From Prochlorococcus sp. scB243_495L20 (lineage in GTDB: Bacteria > Cyanobacteriota > Cyanobacteriia > PCC-6307 > Cyanobiaceae), in assembly GCA_000634215.1 (NCBI GenBank), contig JFLX01000116.1:1-64000 (forward strand): a DNA stretch of 64,000 bases, in the 5' to 3' direction. This document shows positions 44,855-55,483 of the stretch, one piece after another (positions within the stretch are counted from its first letter, which is position 1; each line of letters starts with the position of its first letter). A program made the position numbers and the translations under genes. The notes under the pieces were generated by a model that saw only the letters and a list, made by a program, of their open reading frames with translations, did no database searches and was not told the origin of the DNA.

Positions 44855-46474
44855 ATGAATTTTAATTTGAAGCTCGAAAAATTAAATAAAAGAAAATACC
44901 AAAGAAAGAACTATGGAAAAATATTAACTGTAAGATTGCCATGTAATCCAATATTTCCAATAGGTCCTATTTACTTAGCAGACCATATTCATAAGTGTTT
45001 TCCAAGTATAGAGCAGCAATTTATTGATCTAGCAATAATTCCATCTAATAAAGTTTCTAAATATTTAGCCAGAAAAATTGATCAATTTAGACCACACCTA
45101 ATCATTTTTTCATGGAGAGATATACAAATTTATGCACCTGTTGATGGTAGAAGTGGAAATCCACTACAAAACTCTTTTGAAGTTTTTTACTCAAAAAATA
45201 TCATTAAAAAAATTAGAGGTTCCTGGGGAGGATTACAATTAATTGCATCTCATTATGGAGAAATATATAGAAATACTTCTTTAGTCAAGATGGGACTAAA
45301 AAGAGCACAAAAATACAATAAAAATGTAAAAGTAATTTTAGGTGGTGGTGCTGTTAGTGTCTTCTATGAACAATTAGGAAATCTACTCCCAAAAGGAATT
45401 GTTATTTCAGTTGGAGAGGGAGAAAATCTCATAGAAAAAATCATTAGAGGAGATTCAATAGAGGAAGAAAGATGTTACATTGCTGGACAAAAACCTCGGA
45501 ACAAATTAATACATGAACAACCTTCAGGCACTGTTAAAACTGCCTGCAACTATAAATATATTAAATCAATATGGTCTGAATTCGATTGGTATATAGAAGG
45601 TGGCGATTATTACGTAGGGGTACAAACAAAAAGAGGTTGTCCTCATAATTGTTGTTTCTGTGTATACACAGTTGTGGAGGGGAAGCAAGTTCGCGTTAAT
45701 CCTGTTAAGGAAGTAATCAAAGAAATGAAGCAATTATATGATCTTGGAGTAAGGGGATTTTGGTTTACAGATGCACAGTTTATTCCAGCCAAAAAACATA
45801 TTGAAGATGCAAAAACGCTTTTGCGAGCAATTAAGGACCAAGGCTGGGACGATATAAATTGGGCTGCATACATAAGAGCAGATAATATTGATGCTGAGCT
45901 TGCTCAGCTTATGGTTGATACAGGTATGAGCTATTTTGAAATAGGTATCACCTCGGGATCTCAAGAACTTGTTAGAAAAATGAGATTAGCGTATGACCTT
46001 AAAACTGTATTAAATAATTGCAGAATGCTAGTCAAATCAGGTTTCAAGAATCATGTTTCAGTCAATTATTCATTTAATGTTTTTGATGAAACGCCCAGTA
46101 CTATAAGACAAACAATTGCTTACCATAGAGAATTAGAAAATATTTTTGGTAAAGGCTTAGTTGATCCAGCTATATTCTTTATAGGTTTGCAACCTCACAC
46201 TCTTCTTGAGAAGTACGCCCTGGAACATAAAATTCTGAAGCCAAATTATAATCCAATGAGCATGATGCCCTGGACAGCGAGAAAACTTCTTTGGAATCCA
46301 GGCTCACTAGGGGAAAAACTTGGTCAGGTTTGCTTAGAAGCTTTTGATAATCCAGAAGACGAATTTGGCAAAACAGTTATTGACATTCTTGAAAGAGAAT
46401 ATGGAAAGTCCTCCTTAAAAGATTCCCTAAAAGTCCCTCCTCTATCAGAAAGGAAATTAACTCATTCTAATTAA
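44855..46474 (+). CDS. B12-binding-domain-type radical SAM protein of unknown function
   Basis: RGCPHNCCFCVY (CxxxCxxC) preceded by a B12-binding-like region (VILGGGAVSVF...VISVGEGENLIEKII). Confidence 0.85.
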   Translation: MNFNLKLEKLNKRKYQRKNYGKILTVRLPCNPIFPIGPIYLADHIHKCFPSIEQQFIDLAIIPSNKVSKYLARKIDQFRPHLIIFSWRDIQIYAPVDGRSGNPLQNSFEVFYSKNIIKKIRGSWGGLQLIASHYGEIYRNTSLVKMGLKRAQKYNKNVKVILGGGAVSVFYEQLGNLLPKGIVISVGEGENLIEKIIRGDSIEEERCYIAGQKPRNKLIHEQPSGTVKTACNYKYIKSIWSEFDWYIEGGDYYVGVQTKRGCPHNCCFCVYTVVEGKQVRVNPVKEVIKEMKQLYDLGVRGFWFTDAQFIPAKKHIEDAKTLLRAIKDQGWDDINWAAYIRADNIDAELAQLMVDTGMSYFEIGITSGSQELVRKMRLAYDLKTVLNNCRMLVKSGFKNHVSVNYSFNVFDETPSTIRQTIAYHRELENIFGKGLVDPAIFFIGLQPHTLLEKYALEHKILKPNYNPMSMMPWTARKLLWNPGSLGEKLGQVCLEAFDNPEDEFGKTVIDILEREYGKSSLKDSLKVPPLSERKLTHSN

Positions 46475-46489
46475 TAATTACAATCGTTA

Positions 46490-46807
46490 TTAATCCTCTT
46501 TCTCAATTGAACTAGAAATCCCTTTAGATTTTAATGATTCTGAGTAGAATTCTGCAGGCTCTAAATCACATACAATTACTAAACCTATACCCGTATTATG
46601 TGCTTCAAGCATTATGGCAATAGCATCTTGTTCGCTTAATTGCGGCACAACTTCTCGAAGTGAAATAGTGACATACTCCATAGAATTAACTGGGTCATTA
46701 TGAAGTAAAACCTTATATTTTGGAGATTTATTTTTTAATTCAGCAGGTTTCTTTTCAATCACTGCTGAATTATTATTTACACCTTGTTCTAACTTTATAG
46801 ATAGCAT
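46490..46807 (-). CDS. clpS: ATP-dependent Clp protease adaptor ClpS
   Basis: YKVLLHNDPVNSMEYVTISL ... AIMLEAHNTGIGLVIVCDLEPAEFY. Confidence 0.93.
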   Translation of the reverse strand: MLSIKLEQGVNNNSAVIEKKPAELKNKSPKYKVLLHNDPVNSMEYVTISLREVVPQLSEQDAIAIMLEAHNTGIGLVIVCDLEPAEFYSESLKSKGISSSIEKED

Positions 46808-46840
46808 TAAATTTATTAAAGTTTAAATTATACTAATTAA

Positions 46841-48088
46841 TTATATATTAATTATTCTTTCCATTGCATCAAGGACGTTTGATCGTGAGTTAAATGCTGA
46901 CAAGCGAAAATAACCCTCTCCTGCCAATCCAAATCCGCTCCCAGGTGTTCCCACTACGCTAACTTTTTGGAGAAGGAAATCAAAAAAATCCCAAGATGTC
47001 ATTTGATCTGGAACTTTAATCCAGATATAAGGAGCATTGTCCCCACCATAAACTTTATATCCTGAATTTTGAAGTTTATTTTTCATTATTTTTGCATTTT
47101 CCATATAAAAATCAATTAAACCTCTAACCTGTTTCTTCCCTTCAAGAGAATAAACAGCCTCTGCTCCTCTCTGAACCACATAACTTACTCCATTGAACTT
47201 TGTAGATTGTCGCCTATTCCAAAGAGGCCATAACTCTATTTCCTCATTTGTTGAGCTCAAACCTTTAAGATTTTTAGGTATTACTGTAAAAGCACATCTA
47301 ACTCCAGTGAATCCTGCATTCTTTGAAAAAGATCTAAATTCAATAGCACAATCCTTTGCACCCTCAATCTCATATATTGAATGTGGAATATCATTATCTT
47401 GAATAAATGCTTCATAAGCTGCATCAAAAAGTATTAGGGATTTGTTTTGAAGAGCATAGTCAACCCACTTTTTCAATTCTGCTTTATTAATCGTTGCTCC
47501 AGTCGGATTATTAGGAAAACAAAGATATAAAATATCAACTTTTTTTTCAGGTAGTTCTGGCAAAAAGTTATTCCCCTCGTTTATTGCGAGATACGTCAAT
47601 CCTTGATAAGTTCCATTTTCAAGAGCATCTCCAGTTCTGCCTGTCATAACGTTACTATCTACATAAACAGGATAAACAGGATCTGTTACAGCAATTGAAT
47701 TATCTTTGCCAAGAATATCTAAAATATTGCTACTATCGCATTTAGAACCATCTGAAATAAAGATTTCTTCAGGTGCAATTTGACAGCCTCTCGAAATAAA
47801 ATCATGCTCAGATATTTTTTCTCTCAGCCAAGAATAACCTTGTTCTGGTCCATAACCTCTGAAACCATCTATGGTGCCCATATCTTCTAAAGCCTTACTC
47901 ATAGCTTCTATGCATGCTCTAGGTAATGGTTCAGTAACATCTCCAATACCTAGCTTAATAATTTCAACACTTGTATTTGAATTAGAATATATTTTTACCC
48001 TTTTAGCAATTTCAGGAAATAAATAGCCTGCTTTGAGTTTTAAATAATTTTCGTTTACTTGAACCACTTTAGTTAAATATTGCACCAA
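46841..48088 (-). CDS. dapL: LL-diaminopimelate aminotransferase
   Basis: [49 protein letters not shown]. Confidence 0.95.
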   Translation of the reverse strand: MVQYLTKVVQVNENYLKLKAGYLFPEIAKRVKIYSNSNTSVEIIKLGIGDVTEPLPRACIEAMSKALEDMGTIDGFRGYGPEQGYSWLREKISEHDFISRGCQIAPEEIFISDGSKCDSSNILDILGKDNSIAVTDPVYPVYVDSNVMTGRTGDALENGTYQGLTYLAINEGNNFLPELPEKKVDILYLCFPNNPTGATINKAELKKWVDYALQNKSLILFDAAYEAFIQDNDIPHSIYEIEGAKDCAIEFRSFSKNAGFTGVRCAFTVIPKNLKGLSSTNEEIELWPLWNRRQSTKFNGVSYVVQRGAEAVYSLEGKKQVRGLIDFYMENAKIMKNKLQNSGYKVYGGDNAPYIWIKVPDQMTSWDFFDFLLQKVSVVGTPGSGFGLAGEGYFRLSAFNSRSNVLDAMERIINI

Positions 48089-48364
48089 TATTAGAATAAT
48101 GTATTAACGTGCTTTAAGGGTGATTAAATGTTAATATTATTTTAGTTATGGTTAATTTAAGAGATGATCATAGCTGTGAAATCAATTTCAATTAGTTTGA
48201 AAATCGTTTAAAGCTTTATAAATAGCAGAATTCAATCACTATTAACTTTATTAATTTTTCAAAAGTAAACAATAAAAGCTACAAAAAATTGCTCTATTAA
48301 AAGACGAAACCTTATTCTTTAATTTAGACGATTTTCAAAATCCAAATCATTCAGAATCAATTAT

Positions 48365-50191
48365 ATGTCTCAGCAAATTATCATCGCTGAGCAGGCTCGA
48401 ATAGCAGCACTACTCACAGATGATCGTGTTGATGAATTAATCGTCGCACAAGGTCAATATCAAATTGGCGATATTTTTTTAGGAACAGTTGAAAATGTTC
48501 TCCCTGGCATTGATGCCGCTTTTATTAATATTGGAGAAAGTGAAAAAAATGGATTCATCCATGTTTCAGATTTAGGTCCACTTCGACTTAAAAAAGGGGC
48601 ATATGGAATAACTGAATTACTAGAACCAAAACAAAAAGTTTTAGTACAGGTAATAAAGGAACCCACAGGATCTAAAGGTCCTAGACTAACAGGAAGTATT
48701 TCAATCCCAGGAAAATATTTGATTTTACAGCCATATGGCCAAGGCGTAAATATTTCAAGAAAAATAAATACAGAAACAGAACGAAGCCGTTTGAAAGCTC
48801 TTGGAGTTTTAATAAAACCACCCAGCACAGGCTTATTATTTAGAACAGAGGCTGAAAAAATAAAAGAAGAACTCCTAATTGAGGATCTAGAACAATTAAT
48901 TCAACAATGGGAAAATGTACTAAAAGTTTCTGAAGCTTCTAATCCGCCAAATTTAATAAAAAGAGATGATGATTTCTCTCTTAAAATCCTAAGAGATCAT
49001 ATTAAAGAATCAACTAAAAGCATAATTATTGACAGTAAATTTTCAGTTGCAAGGGCAAAAGATTTTTTAATAAATTATGAATCTGATATAGATATTGAAT
49101 TTCACGATAATAGTTTAAACCAACATATTTTCGAAAAGTACGAAATTAAGAAAACAATTCAAAAAGCGCTCCAACCGAGAGTTGATCTTCCTTCGGGAGG
49201 TTATATCATTATCGAACCTACAGAAGCTTTAACAGTAATCGATGTAAACTCTGGATCATTTACAAGATCCGCAAACTCAAGACAAACCGTTTTGTGGACT
49301 AACTGCGAGGCAGCAGTTGAAATCTCAAGGCAAATGAAATTAAGAAATATTGGTGGAGTTATAGTAATAGATTTTATCGATATGGAATCTAGAAGAGATC
49401 AATTTCAGTTACTTGAGCATTTTTCCTCAGCAATAAAAGATGATTCTGCTAGGCCTCAAATAGCTCAGCTTACTGAATTAGGCTTAGTAGAGTTAACCAG
49501 AAAAAGACAAGGTCAAAATATATATGAATTATTCGGTAAAAAATGTTCTACATGCGATGGTACCGGACATGTAGAAAATATATTAAATTACGGAATTTCT
49601 AACTTAAAAATTAAAAATATAGAAAATAAATCTAATCAATCAAACAATCTAAAATCTTTTGATATAGATACTCCTCAATCAACTGATGAAAAGGGGAAAA
49701 TAATTGAAAAGGAATTATTTAACTCAAAAGAACTAAGTAAAGATAATTCCTTTAATAAAAAAGAAAAAGAAAATGATAATGATAATTTGAACCAATCAAA
49801 TTCAAAAGAAAAAAACATAATAACAGTTAATCTTACAAATGAAGAAAAAATTGTTTTCAGTGAATTAGGTATTAATCCACTAATAAAGTTAGGTAAAGAA
49901 TATCTCACCAGCAATAATTTTGTGCTTTTAAAAGAAAGTAATAAAGAAACGGAAAAACCCTTAGATAATAAAAAAACCAAAGCAAAACAAATTAAAAAAA
50001 TCTCAAAATCGAGAGAAGAAAAGATTCAAATTAACATTGAAGCAAATGCGAATTCTAAAGATAAATCAACAAGTAAAACTAATGAAAATAATGAAGTTTT
50101 ATCTACAGATCAAAAGGACGAAATTGAACTTACAGATGAGCTAAACAATGCAAGAAAAAAAAGAAGAAGATCTTCAGCAAGCATTGAATAA
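48365..50191 (+). CDS. rne: Ribonuclease E/G
   Basis: [29 protein letters not shown]1 region, [27 protein letters not shown] Zn-link; short K/N/E-rich tail. Confidence 0.96.
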   Translation: MSQQIIIAEQARIAALLTDDRVDELIVAQGQYQIGDIFLGTVENVLPGIDAAFINIGESEKNGFIHVSDLGPLRLKKGAYGITELLEPKQKVLVQVIKEPTGSKGPRLTGSISIPGKYLILQPYGQGVNISRKINTETERSRLKALGVLIKPPSTGLLFRTEAEKIKEELLIEDLEQLIQQWENVLKVSEASNPPNLIKRDDDFSLKILRDHIKESTKSIIIDSKFSVARAKDFLINYESDIDIEFHDNSLNQHIFEKYEIKKTIQKALQPRVDLPSGGYIIIEPTEALTVIDVNSGSFTRSANSRQTVLWTNCEAAVEISRQMKLRNIGGVIVIDFIDMESRRDQFQLLEHFSSAIKDDSARPQIAQLTELGLVELTRKRQGQNIYELFGKKCSTCDGTGHVENILNYGISNLKIKNIENKSNQSNNLKSFDIDTPQSTDEKGKIIEKELFNSKELSKDNSFNKKEKENDNDNLNQSNSKEKNIITVNLTNEEKIVFSELGINPLIKLGKEYLTSNNFVLLKESNKETEKPLDNKKTKAKQIKKISKSREEKIQINIEANANSKDKSTSKTNENNEVLSTDQKDEIELTDELNNARKKRRRSSASIE

Positions 50192-50765
50192 AGTTTTCGA
50201 AGTTGGAATAGATGAAGTTGGAAGGGGAGCAATTTTTGGTCCAGTTTTTGCAGCAGCTATAGTATTGACTGAAAAAAATAAATTTATCTTAAAACAACAT
50301 GGCGTAACAGATAGTAAAAAACTAACTCCCAAAAAAAGAAAATTACTTTTACCAAAAATTTTATTTCTCTCTTCAGATTATGGAATTGGGCAATCTTCAG
50401 CCAGAGAAATAGATAAGTTAGGTATCAGAGTTGCGACAGAACTTTCAATGATAAGGGCTTTAAAAAAATTAAAAGAAAAGCCATCTGAATTAATAATTGA
50501 TGGTCCCTTATTATTAAGGCCATGGAACGGAATTCAGAAAAACATAGTATCTGGGGACTCAAAGTTTATCTCTATAGCTTCAGCAAGCATAATTGCTAAA
50601 GTTTCTCGTGACAATCTAATGGAGAGGTTGGAAAAAAAATACTCAGGATACTTGATATTTAAAAATAAAGGTTATGGGACCAGAGAGCATCTTTCATTAA
50701 TAAAAAAAAATGGAATAACTAAACTCCATAGAAAAAGTTTTTTAAAAAAATCAAATCTTATTTAA
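50148..50765 (+). CDS. rnhB: Ribonuclease HII
   Basis: [22 protein letters not shown]; overlaps the 3' end of rne by 44 bp. Confidence 0.96.
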   Translation: MQEKKEEDLQQALNKVFEVGIDEVGRGAIFGPVFAAAIVLTEKNKFILKQHGVTDSKKLTPKKRKLLLPKILFLSSDYGIGQSSAREIDKLGIRVATELSMIRALKKLKEKPSELIIDGPLLLRPWNGIQKNIVSGDSKFISIASASIIAKVSRDNLMERLEKKYSGYLIFKNKGYGTREHLSLIKKNGITKLHRKSFLKKSNLI

Positions 50766-51269
50766 TTCACACCAATCTAAAAAATCTTTTACGAGTTGCT
50801 GTTGAACTCTTGACTTTATACCCAACAGAATCCCATTCAATACCGAATGACCAGTAGATTCCAAAATTTTCCTTGGTACTAGCTTCAGTAAAGGGGGTTG
50901 GCTTACAGATACCCCAAGAAGCGCTTCACCTTCTAAACCAATATCAGTTGCTTCCAAATTCGCTTTCAAAATAAGATTAAAATCATCTATCATCCCCAAA
51001 CCATCCAATGTACTTTCAAGGGCACTCATTTTTAAAATTCCATCTTTATTTTCTACCGCAATTGAGACAACAGGGTTAATATCTAATTGAAAAACCTTAA
51101 AACTTGTTACTGTATACTTATATCTACCAACTCCTTCTGGTACTAATTTTTTGGAGTCAAGCATTGCTCCAACAACTCTTTCTTCTTCCAAAAGATATTT
51201 AGAAAGATATTCTTTATTGCGTGTTACAGAAAGCTTGAGTTTCTGTTTAGCATCAAAAGACAATAGCAT
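50751..51269 (-). CDS. DUF1997-like conserved protein
   Basis: 172-aa ORF ([24 protein letters not shown]) resembling the cyanobacterial/plant DUF1997 family. Confidence 0.7.
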   Translation of the reverse strand: MLLSFDAKQKLKLSVTRNKEYLSKYLLEEERVVGAMLDSKKLVPEGVGRYKYTVTSFKVFQLDINPVVSIAVENKDGILKMSALESTLDGLGMIDDFNLILKANLEATDIGLEGEALLGVSVSQPPLLKLVPRKILESTGHSVLNGILLGIKSRVQQQLVKDFLDWCELNKI

Positions 51270-51321
51270 TTTCTATACTCCTCCAGTGCTTATTTGATCT
51301 CTTTTTTTTTTACAATTAATC

Positions 51322-52167
51322 ATGCGCAAACAAGTTGCATATTTAGGTCCTCAAGGAACATACGCAGAAAAAGCAGCCCATATATTATCAAAGCTTGCCA
51401 ATTTTCAGACACCTATATTTGTACCATGTAATGGGTTACATTCGGTCATTAAATCAATAGCGTATAAATATTGTGATGCTGCTGTAGTACCTATAGAAAA
51501 TTCTGTTGAAGGGGGAGTTACAGCTACTTTAGATGCCCTTTGGAAATTTCCTGAAATTTTTATAAATAAAGCAATTGTTTTACCTATAAAACATGCATTA
51601 ATTAGTGATGGAGAACTTTCAAACATTTCAGAAGTATTATCTCATCCTCAAGCGTTAGCTCAATGTTCAGAATGGTTAACTGAAAATCTTCCACATGCTA
51701 TTCCTCTCCCAACAAATTCAACATCAGAAGCTGTCAATATGATAAAGGGGAGTAAATTCAGAGCTGCTATCGGTTCAAAATCGTTAATTCAAATCGGAGG
51801 ACTTAAAGAATTAGCCTTTCCTATTAATGATGTTCCAGGCAATTGCACTAGATTTGTTTTATTGAGCAATGAATCAAATTCAAGTTTAGCTAATATTGCC
51901 AGTTTTGCTTTCTCATTAATTTCAAATAAACCTGGTGCTTTGCTAAAAGCTTTAAATTATATTGCAGATTTTGGATTTAATATGAGTAAAATTGAATCTA
52001 GACCTTCAAAAAGAGAATTAGGCGAATACATAATTTATGTTGATTTAGAAATCAATAATCAAAATAACACTAAATATTTTCTTGAATTAAAAAATAAGTT
52101 AAAGCCACTCTGCAAGAATTTTGTTGATTTTGGAAATTATTTTTCTGAAAATGTTGAACTGGATTAA
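51322..52167 (+). CDS. pheA: Prephenate dehydratase
   Basis: VAYLGPQGTYAEKAA, PIENSVEGGVTATLD, ACT domain KPGALLKALNYIADFGFNMSKIESRPSK. Confidence 0.96.
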   Translation: MRKQVAYLGPQGTYAEKAAHILSKLANFQTPIFVPCNGLHSVIKSIAYKYCDAAVVPIENSVEGGVTATLDALWKFPEIFINKAIVLPIKHALISDGELSNISEVLSHPQALAQCSEWLTENLPHAIPLPTNSTSEAVNMIKGSKFRAAIGSKSLIQIGGLKELAFPINDVPGNCTRFVLLSNESNSSLANIASFAFSLISNKPGALLKALNYIADFGFNMSKIESRPSKRELGEYIIYVDLEINNQNNTKYFLELKNKLKPLCKNFVDFGNYFSENVELD

Positions 52168-52168
52168 T

Positions 52169-53104
52169 TTATCCTCTACATTTAAAGACTCCAAACTCCA
52201 TTAAACCTTTTTTAAATGCCCAATTCATGAGAAGTATTGTTGGAATCTCTCTAATTGACTTCACTATCGCAAATGGGCCAAGTGACAAAATTACCAAGGG
52301 TCTTCGAATGCCTTCAATAATGGAGTCGTACCATGAAGGATTTGTATGATAATTCCAATTTTCAGAAATAACCCTTCCTGAACTATTTTCGTTAGTTCTA
52401 AGAATGTTACTGAATGCGTTAATGCAAATAAAATTAGGATGTACCCATTGTTCAAGTAATTGTTTAAGAACTAACTTTTCAAAAAATGATGGGGGGTATG
52501 CCTCGAGGTCTCTCGAGTTCCAATCAGCCAATGCCAAATACCCTCCTGGTCTAAGAATTCTCAGCATTTCATCAGCAAACCTTACTTTATCATTCATGTG
52601 CGCACCAGCCTCAACACTCCAAACAGCATCAAATGATCCATCTTCAAATTGCAAATCCAAAGCATCCATAACTTGGAAGTTGCAATTTAGCCCATGAGGT
52701 GTAAGTTCTCTTGCTCTTTTAACTTGAGCCGGACTAATTGTAATGCCAGTGACGTTAAAACCATAATAATCTGCGAGAATCCTTGAACTGCCTCCTATGC
52801 CACACCCTACATCGAGTATTCTAGATCCTCGTGGTAATTGATCTAAGCCACTCCATTTAACTAATTCATGAACAAACTGAACTTTAGCCTTTCTAAAATC
52901 AATATTTTTTCTTCCTGAGGGATAAAAGCCCAAATGTATATGTTCTCCCCACAATCTTTCAAGTAATTTATCTTGAGTCCAAGCATCATATGCAGACGCT
53001 ACTGTTTCGGAAGAGATATATTTTCTAGCATTGATTCTCCATATTATCGCTAAGACTAGAAAGAATAAAATTATTAAAAAAAAAGGTAATAATGATTCAG
53101 ACAT
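52169..53104 (-). CDS. SAM-dependent methyltransferase, MPBQ/tocopherol-type
   Basis: N-terminal TM, LWGEHIHLGFYPSG, RILDVGCGIGGSSRILADYYG; resembles the cyanobacterial Sll0418-type MPBQ methyltransferase. Confidence 0.82.
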   Translation of the reverse strand: MSESLLPFFLIILFFLVLAIIWRINARKYISSETVASAYDAWTQDKLLERLWGEHIHLGFYPSGRKNIDFRKAKVQFVHELVKWSGLDQLPRGSRILDVGCGIGGSSRILADYYGFNVTGITISPAQVKRARELTPHGLNCNFQVMDALDLQFEDGSFDAVWSVEAGAHMNDKVRFADEMLRILRPGGYLALADWNSRDLEAYPPSFFEKLVLKQLLEQWVHPNFICINAFSNILRTNENSSGRVISENWNYHTNPSWYDSIIEGIRRPLVILSLGPFAIVKSIREIPTILLMNWAFKKGLMEFGVFKCRG

Positions 53105-53761
53105 TTAATTTTCTTTTATATCAGGAAAACTCTCTTTCAATGCTGTTCTTGCTGCAAGTTGTTTTCTTGTATGATCGAGCATTTCATATTCTCTTTGCAA
53201 ACGAATAAAAGTATTTCTCTCTTCAAGAAGTCTTTGCTGTTCTTCTGCAACTGGGCCGCCCAAATGAGCTCCTATCCAAAATGATAAATCCATTGGGTTG
53301 TCAGGTAATTTATCAGGTAGATTTTTCTTTGTATTAGTCAATTTACTCGTTAAGCTAATAACATCACTAAGTGCTTCTTTTACTGAATCTTTTAGAGAAT
53401 CTAATTTTTGAAAGTCATCAATATTATCATCACTAATCCAACTAACCATTGCAGAACAAAATGGCGTCGAACGGGTAATTTCTAAGACTTGAAATCTTTG
53501 TTGGCCGAGAGTGATAATATTACTTCTCCCATCCTCTGCAGTTTGATGTTTTAAGATTTGTGCGCAACATCCAACGTTAGCCATACTTTTAGTAGTTGGA
53601 TCCCACTTAATCACTCCAAACATAGAATCACTTTCAAGAACAGATTGGAGCATAATTCTGTATCTCGATTCAAAAATATGTAAAGGCAATACTTCTTGAG
53701 GAAAAAGGACTACTTCTGGCAAAGGAAATAAAGGTAATTCCCTTACTGAGAGTTCTCCCAT
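53105..53761 (-). CDS. LON substrate-binding (N-terminal) domain protein
   Basis: LPLFPLPEVVLFPQEVLPLHIFESRYRIML. Confidence 0.88.
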   Translation of the reverse strand: MGELSVRELPLFPLPEVVLFPQEVLPLHIFESRYRIMLQSVLESDSMFGVIKWDPTTKSMANVGCCAQILKHQTAEDGRSNIITLGQQRFQVLEITRSTPFCSAMVSWISDDNIDDFQKLDSLKDSVKEALSDVISLTSKLTNTKKNLPDKLPDNPMDLSFWIGAHLGGPVAEEQQRLLEERNTFIRLQREYEMLDHTRKQLAARTALKESFPDIKEN

Positions 53762-53817
53762 ACAAACCTCATATCATTTTTTTAATACTAATCAATTTAG
53801 GGCGGTTTCGGGATTTA

Positions 53818-54138
53818 TTAAAGTTTAACTTCTATATCTACGCCACTAGGGAGATCTAACTTCATTAAAGCATCAATAGTTTTTGCAGAGGGACTGTAAA
53901 TATCTATTATTCTTCTATGTGTTCTTGTTTCAAAATGCTCTCTAGAATCTTTATCAACATGTGGTGATCTTAGGACACAATAAATCTTTCTTTTTGTAGG
54001 TAATGGTATTGGACCTATTGCTGAGGCAGAAGTAGTATCAGCAGTTTGGATTATTTTGTCGCAAGACAGATCTAGCATTCTTCTATCAAATGCTTTTAGT
54101 CTTATTCTTATTTTTTGTTGTGCTATTGTTGCAGTCAT
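53818..54138 (-). CDS. rpsJ: 30S ribosomal protein S10 (start corrected to internal ATG)
   Basis: [26 protein letters not shown]...; the track's extra N-terminus ([13 protein letters not shown]) is atypical for S10 and overlaps a hairpin. Confidence 0.95.
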   Translation of the reverse strand: MTATIAQQKIRIRLKAFDRRMLDLSCDKIIQTADTTSASAIGPIPLPTKRKIYCVLRSPHVDKDSREHFETRTHRRIIDIYSPSAKTIDALMKLDLPSGVDIEVKL

Positions 54139-54159
54139 AATTTCAAATAATTTATAGTG

Positions 54160-54185
54160 AAGGGTCATTTTTATCAATGACCCTT
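54160..54185 (-). terminator. Stem-loop between tufA and rpsJ (AAGGGTCA-N10-TGACCCTT); possible attenuator or processing site
   Basis: Perfect 8-bp inverted repeat in the tufA-rpsJ intergenic region; no strong U-run follows on the minus strand. Confidence 0.45.
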
Positions 54186-54238
54186 ATCCATACACTTATA
54201 TTAAGTGACTGAGGTTAAATTTTTAAAATTCAAATGTA

Positions 54239-55438
54239 TTATTTGATTATTTTAGAAACAACTCCAGCACCGATAGTACGTCCACCTTCGCGTATGGCGA
54301 ATCGCATACCTTGTTCAATAGCTACTGGACAAATTAATTCTCCAGTCATCTTAATTCTGTCGCCTGGCATAACCATTTCAACATTAGCGCCATCATCAGA
54401 GGTAAATGCGGTTATTTGACCTGTCACATCAGTTGTTCTGATATAGAACTGAGGTCTGTATCCTGCGAAGAAAGGAGTATGTCTTCCCCCCTCTTCTTTT
54501 TTGAGGACATAAACTTCTCCTTCAAATTGAGTATGAGGGGTAATAGATCCTTTCTTAACAAGAACCATTCCTCTCTCAATATCTTCTTTCTGAACGCCAC
54601 GTAAAAGTAAGCCAACATTATCGCCAGCCATACCTTCGTCAAGAAGTTTTCGGAACATTTCAACTCCAGTAACAGTTGTTACTCTTGTATCTCTTATTCC
54701 AACTATTTCTACTTCTTCTCCAACCTTAACTTTGCCTCTCTCAATTCTTCCAGTAGCAACAGTTCCTCTACCAGTAATCGAGAAAACGTCTTCAACTGCC
54801 ATCAAGAATGGTTTATCAACTTCTCTTTCTGGTTCAGGAATGCTAGCATCAACTGCTTTCATTAATTCCTCAATCTTTGATTCCCAAGTTGAATCTCCTT
54901 CGAGAGCTTTTAAACCAGAAACTTGAATGATAGGAATATCATCTCCAGGGAAGTCATAACTATCTAGTAGTTCTCTGATTTCCATTTCAACAAGTTCAAT
55001 AATTTCTTCATCATCGACCATATCGCACTTATTAAGAGCAACTACAAGAGCAGGGACTCCAACCTGTTTAGCTAAAAGAATATGCTCTTTTGTCTGAGCC
55101 ATAGGACCATCTGTAGCTGCGCAAACTAGAATAGCTCCATCCATTTGCGCGGCCCCTGTGATCATATTTTTCACATAATCAGCATGTCCTGGGCAATCAA
55201 CATGAGCATAATGTCTGCCTTCAGTTTCATATTCCACATGAGCTGTATTAATAGTAATGCCACGCTCTCTTTCTTCAGGAGCACCATCAATGTCTCCATA
55301 ATCTTGAGCTTGAGCTTGACCTTTTTTAGCTAATACATTTGTAATAGCAGCTGTTAGTGTTGTTTTTCCATGATCAACATGGCCAATAGTACCTATGTTG
55401 ACATGTGGTTTGTTTCTTTCGAACTTCTCGCGAGCCAT
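54239..55438 (-). CDS. tufA: Elongation factor Tu
   Basis: [33 protein letters not shown]. Confidence 0.99.
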   Translation of the reverse strand: MAREKFERNKPHVNIGTIGHVDHGKTTLTAAITNVLAKKGQAQAQDYGDIDGAPEERERGITINTAHVEYETEGRHYAHVDCPGHADYVKNMITGAAQMDGAILVCAATDGPMAQTKEHILLAKQVGVPALVVALNKCDMVDDEEIIELVEMEIRELLDSYDFPGDDIPIIQVSGLKALEGDSTWESKIEELMKAVDASIPEPEREVDKPFLMAVEDVFSITGRGTVATGRIERGKVKVGEEVEIVGIRDTRVTTVTGVEMFRKLLDEGMAGDNVGLLLRGVQKEDIERGMVLVKKGSITPHTQFEGEVYVLKKEEGGRHTPFFAGYRPQFYIRTTDVTGQITAFTSDDGANVEMVMPGDRIKMTGELICPVAIEQGMRFAIREGGRTIGAGVVSKIIK

Positions 55439-55483
55439 TTTGAATTAAAGAATCGAGGGTTTAAGAGTGTTTTGGTTTAGAGA

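Noticed and set aside
54139-54177. ORF-track N-terminal extension of S10 ([13 protein letters not shown])
   Set aside because: Standard S10 begins near [14 protein letters not shown]; the extension overlaps a hairpin.
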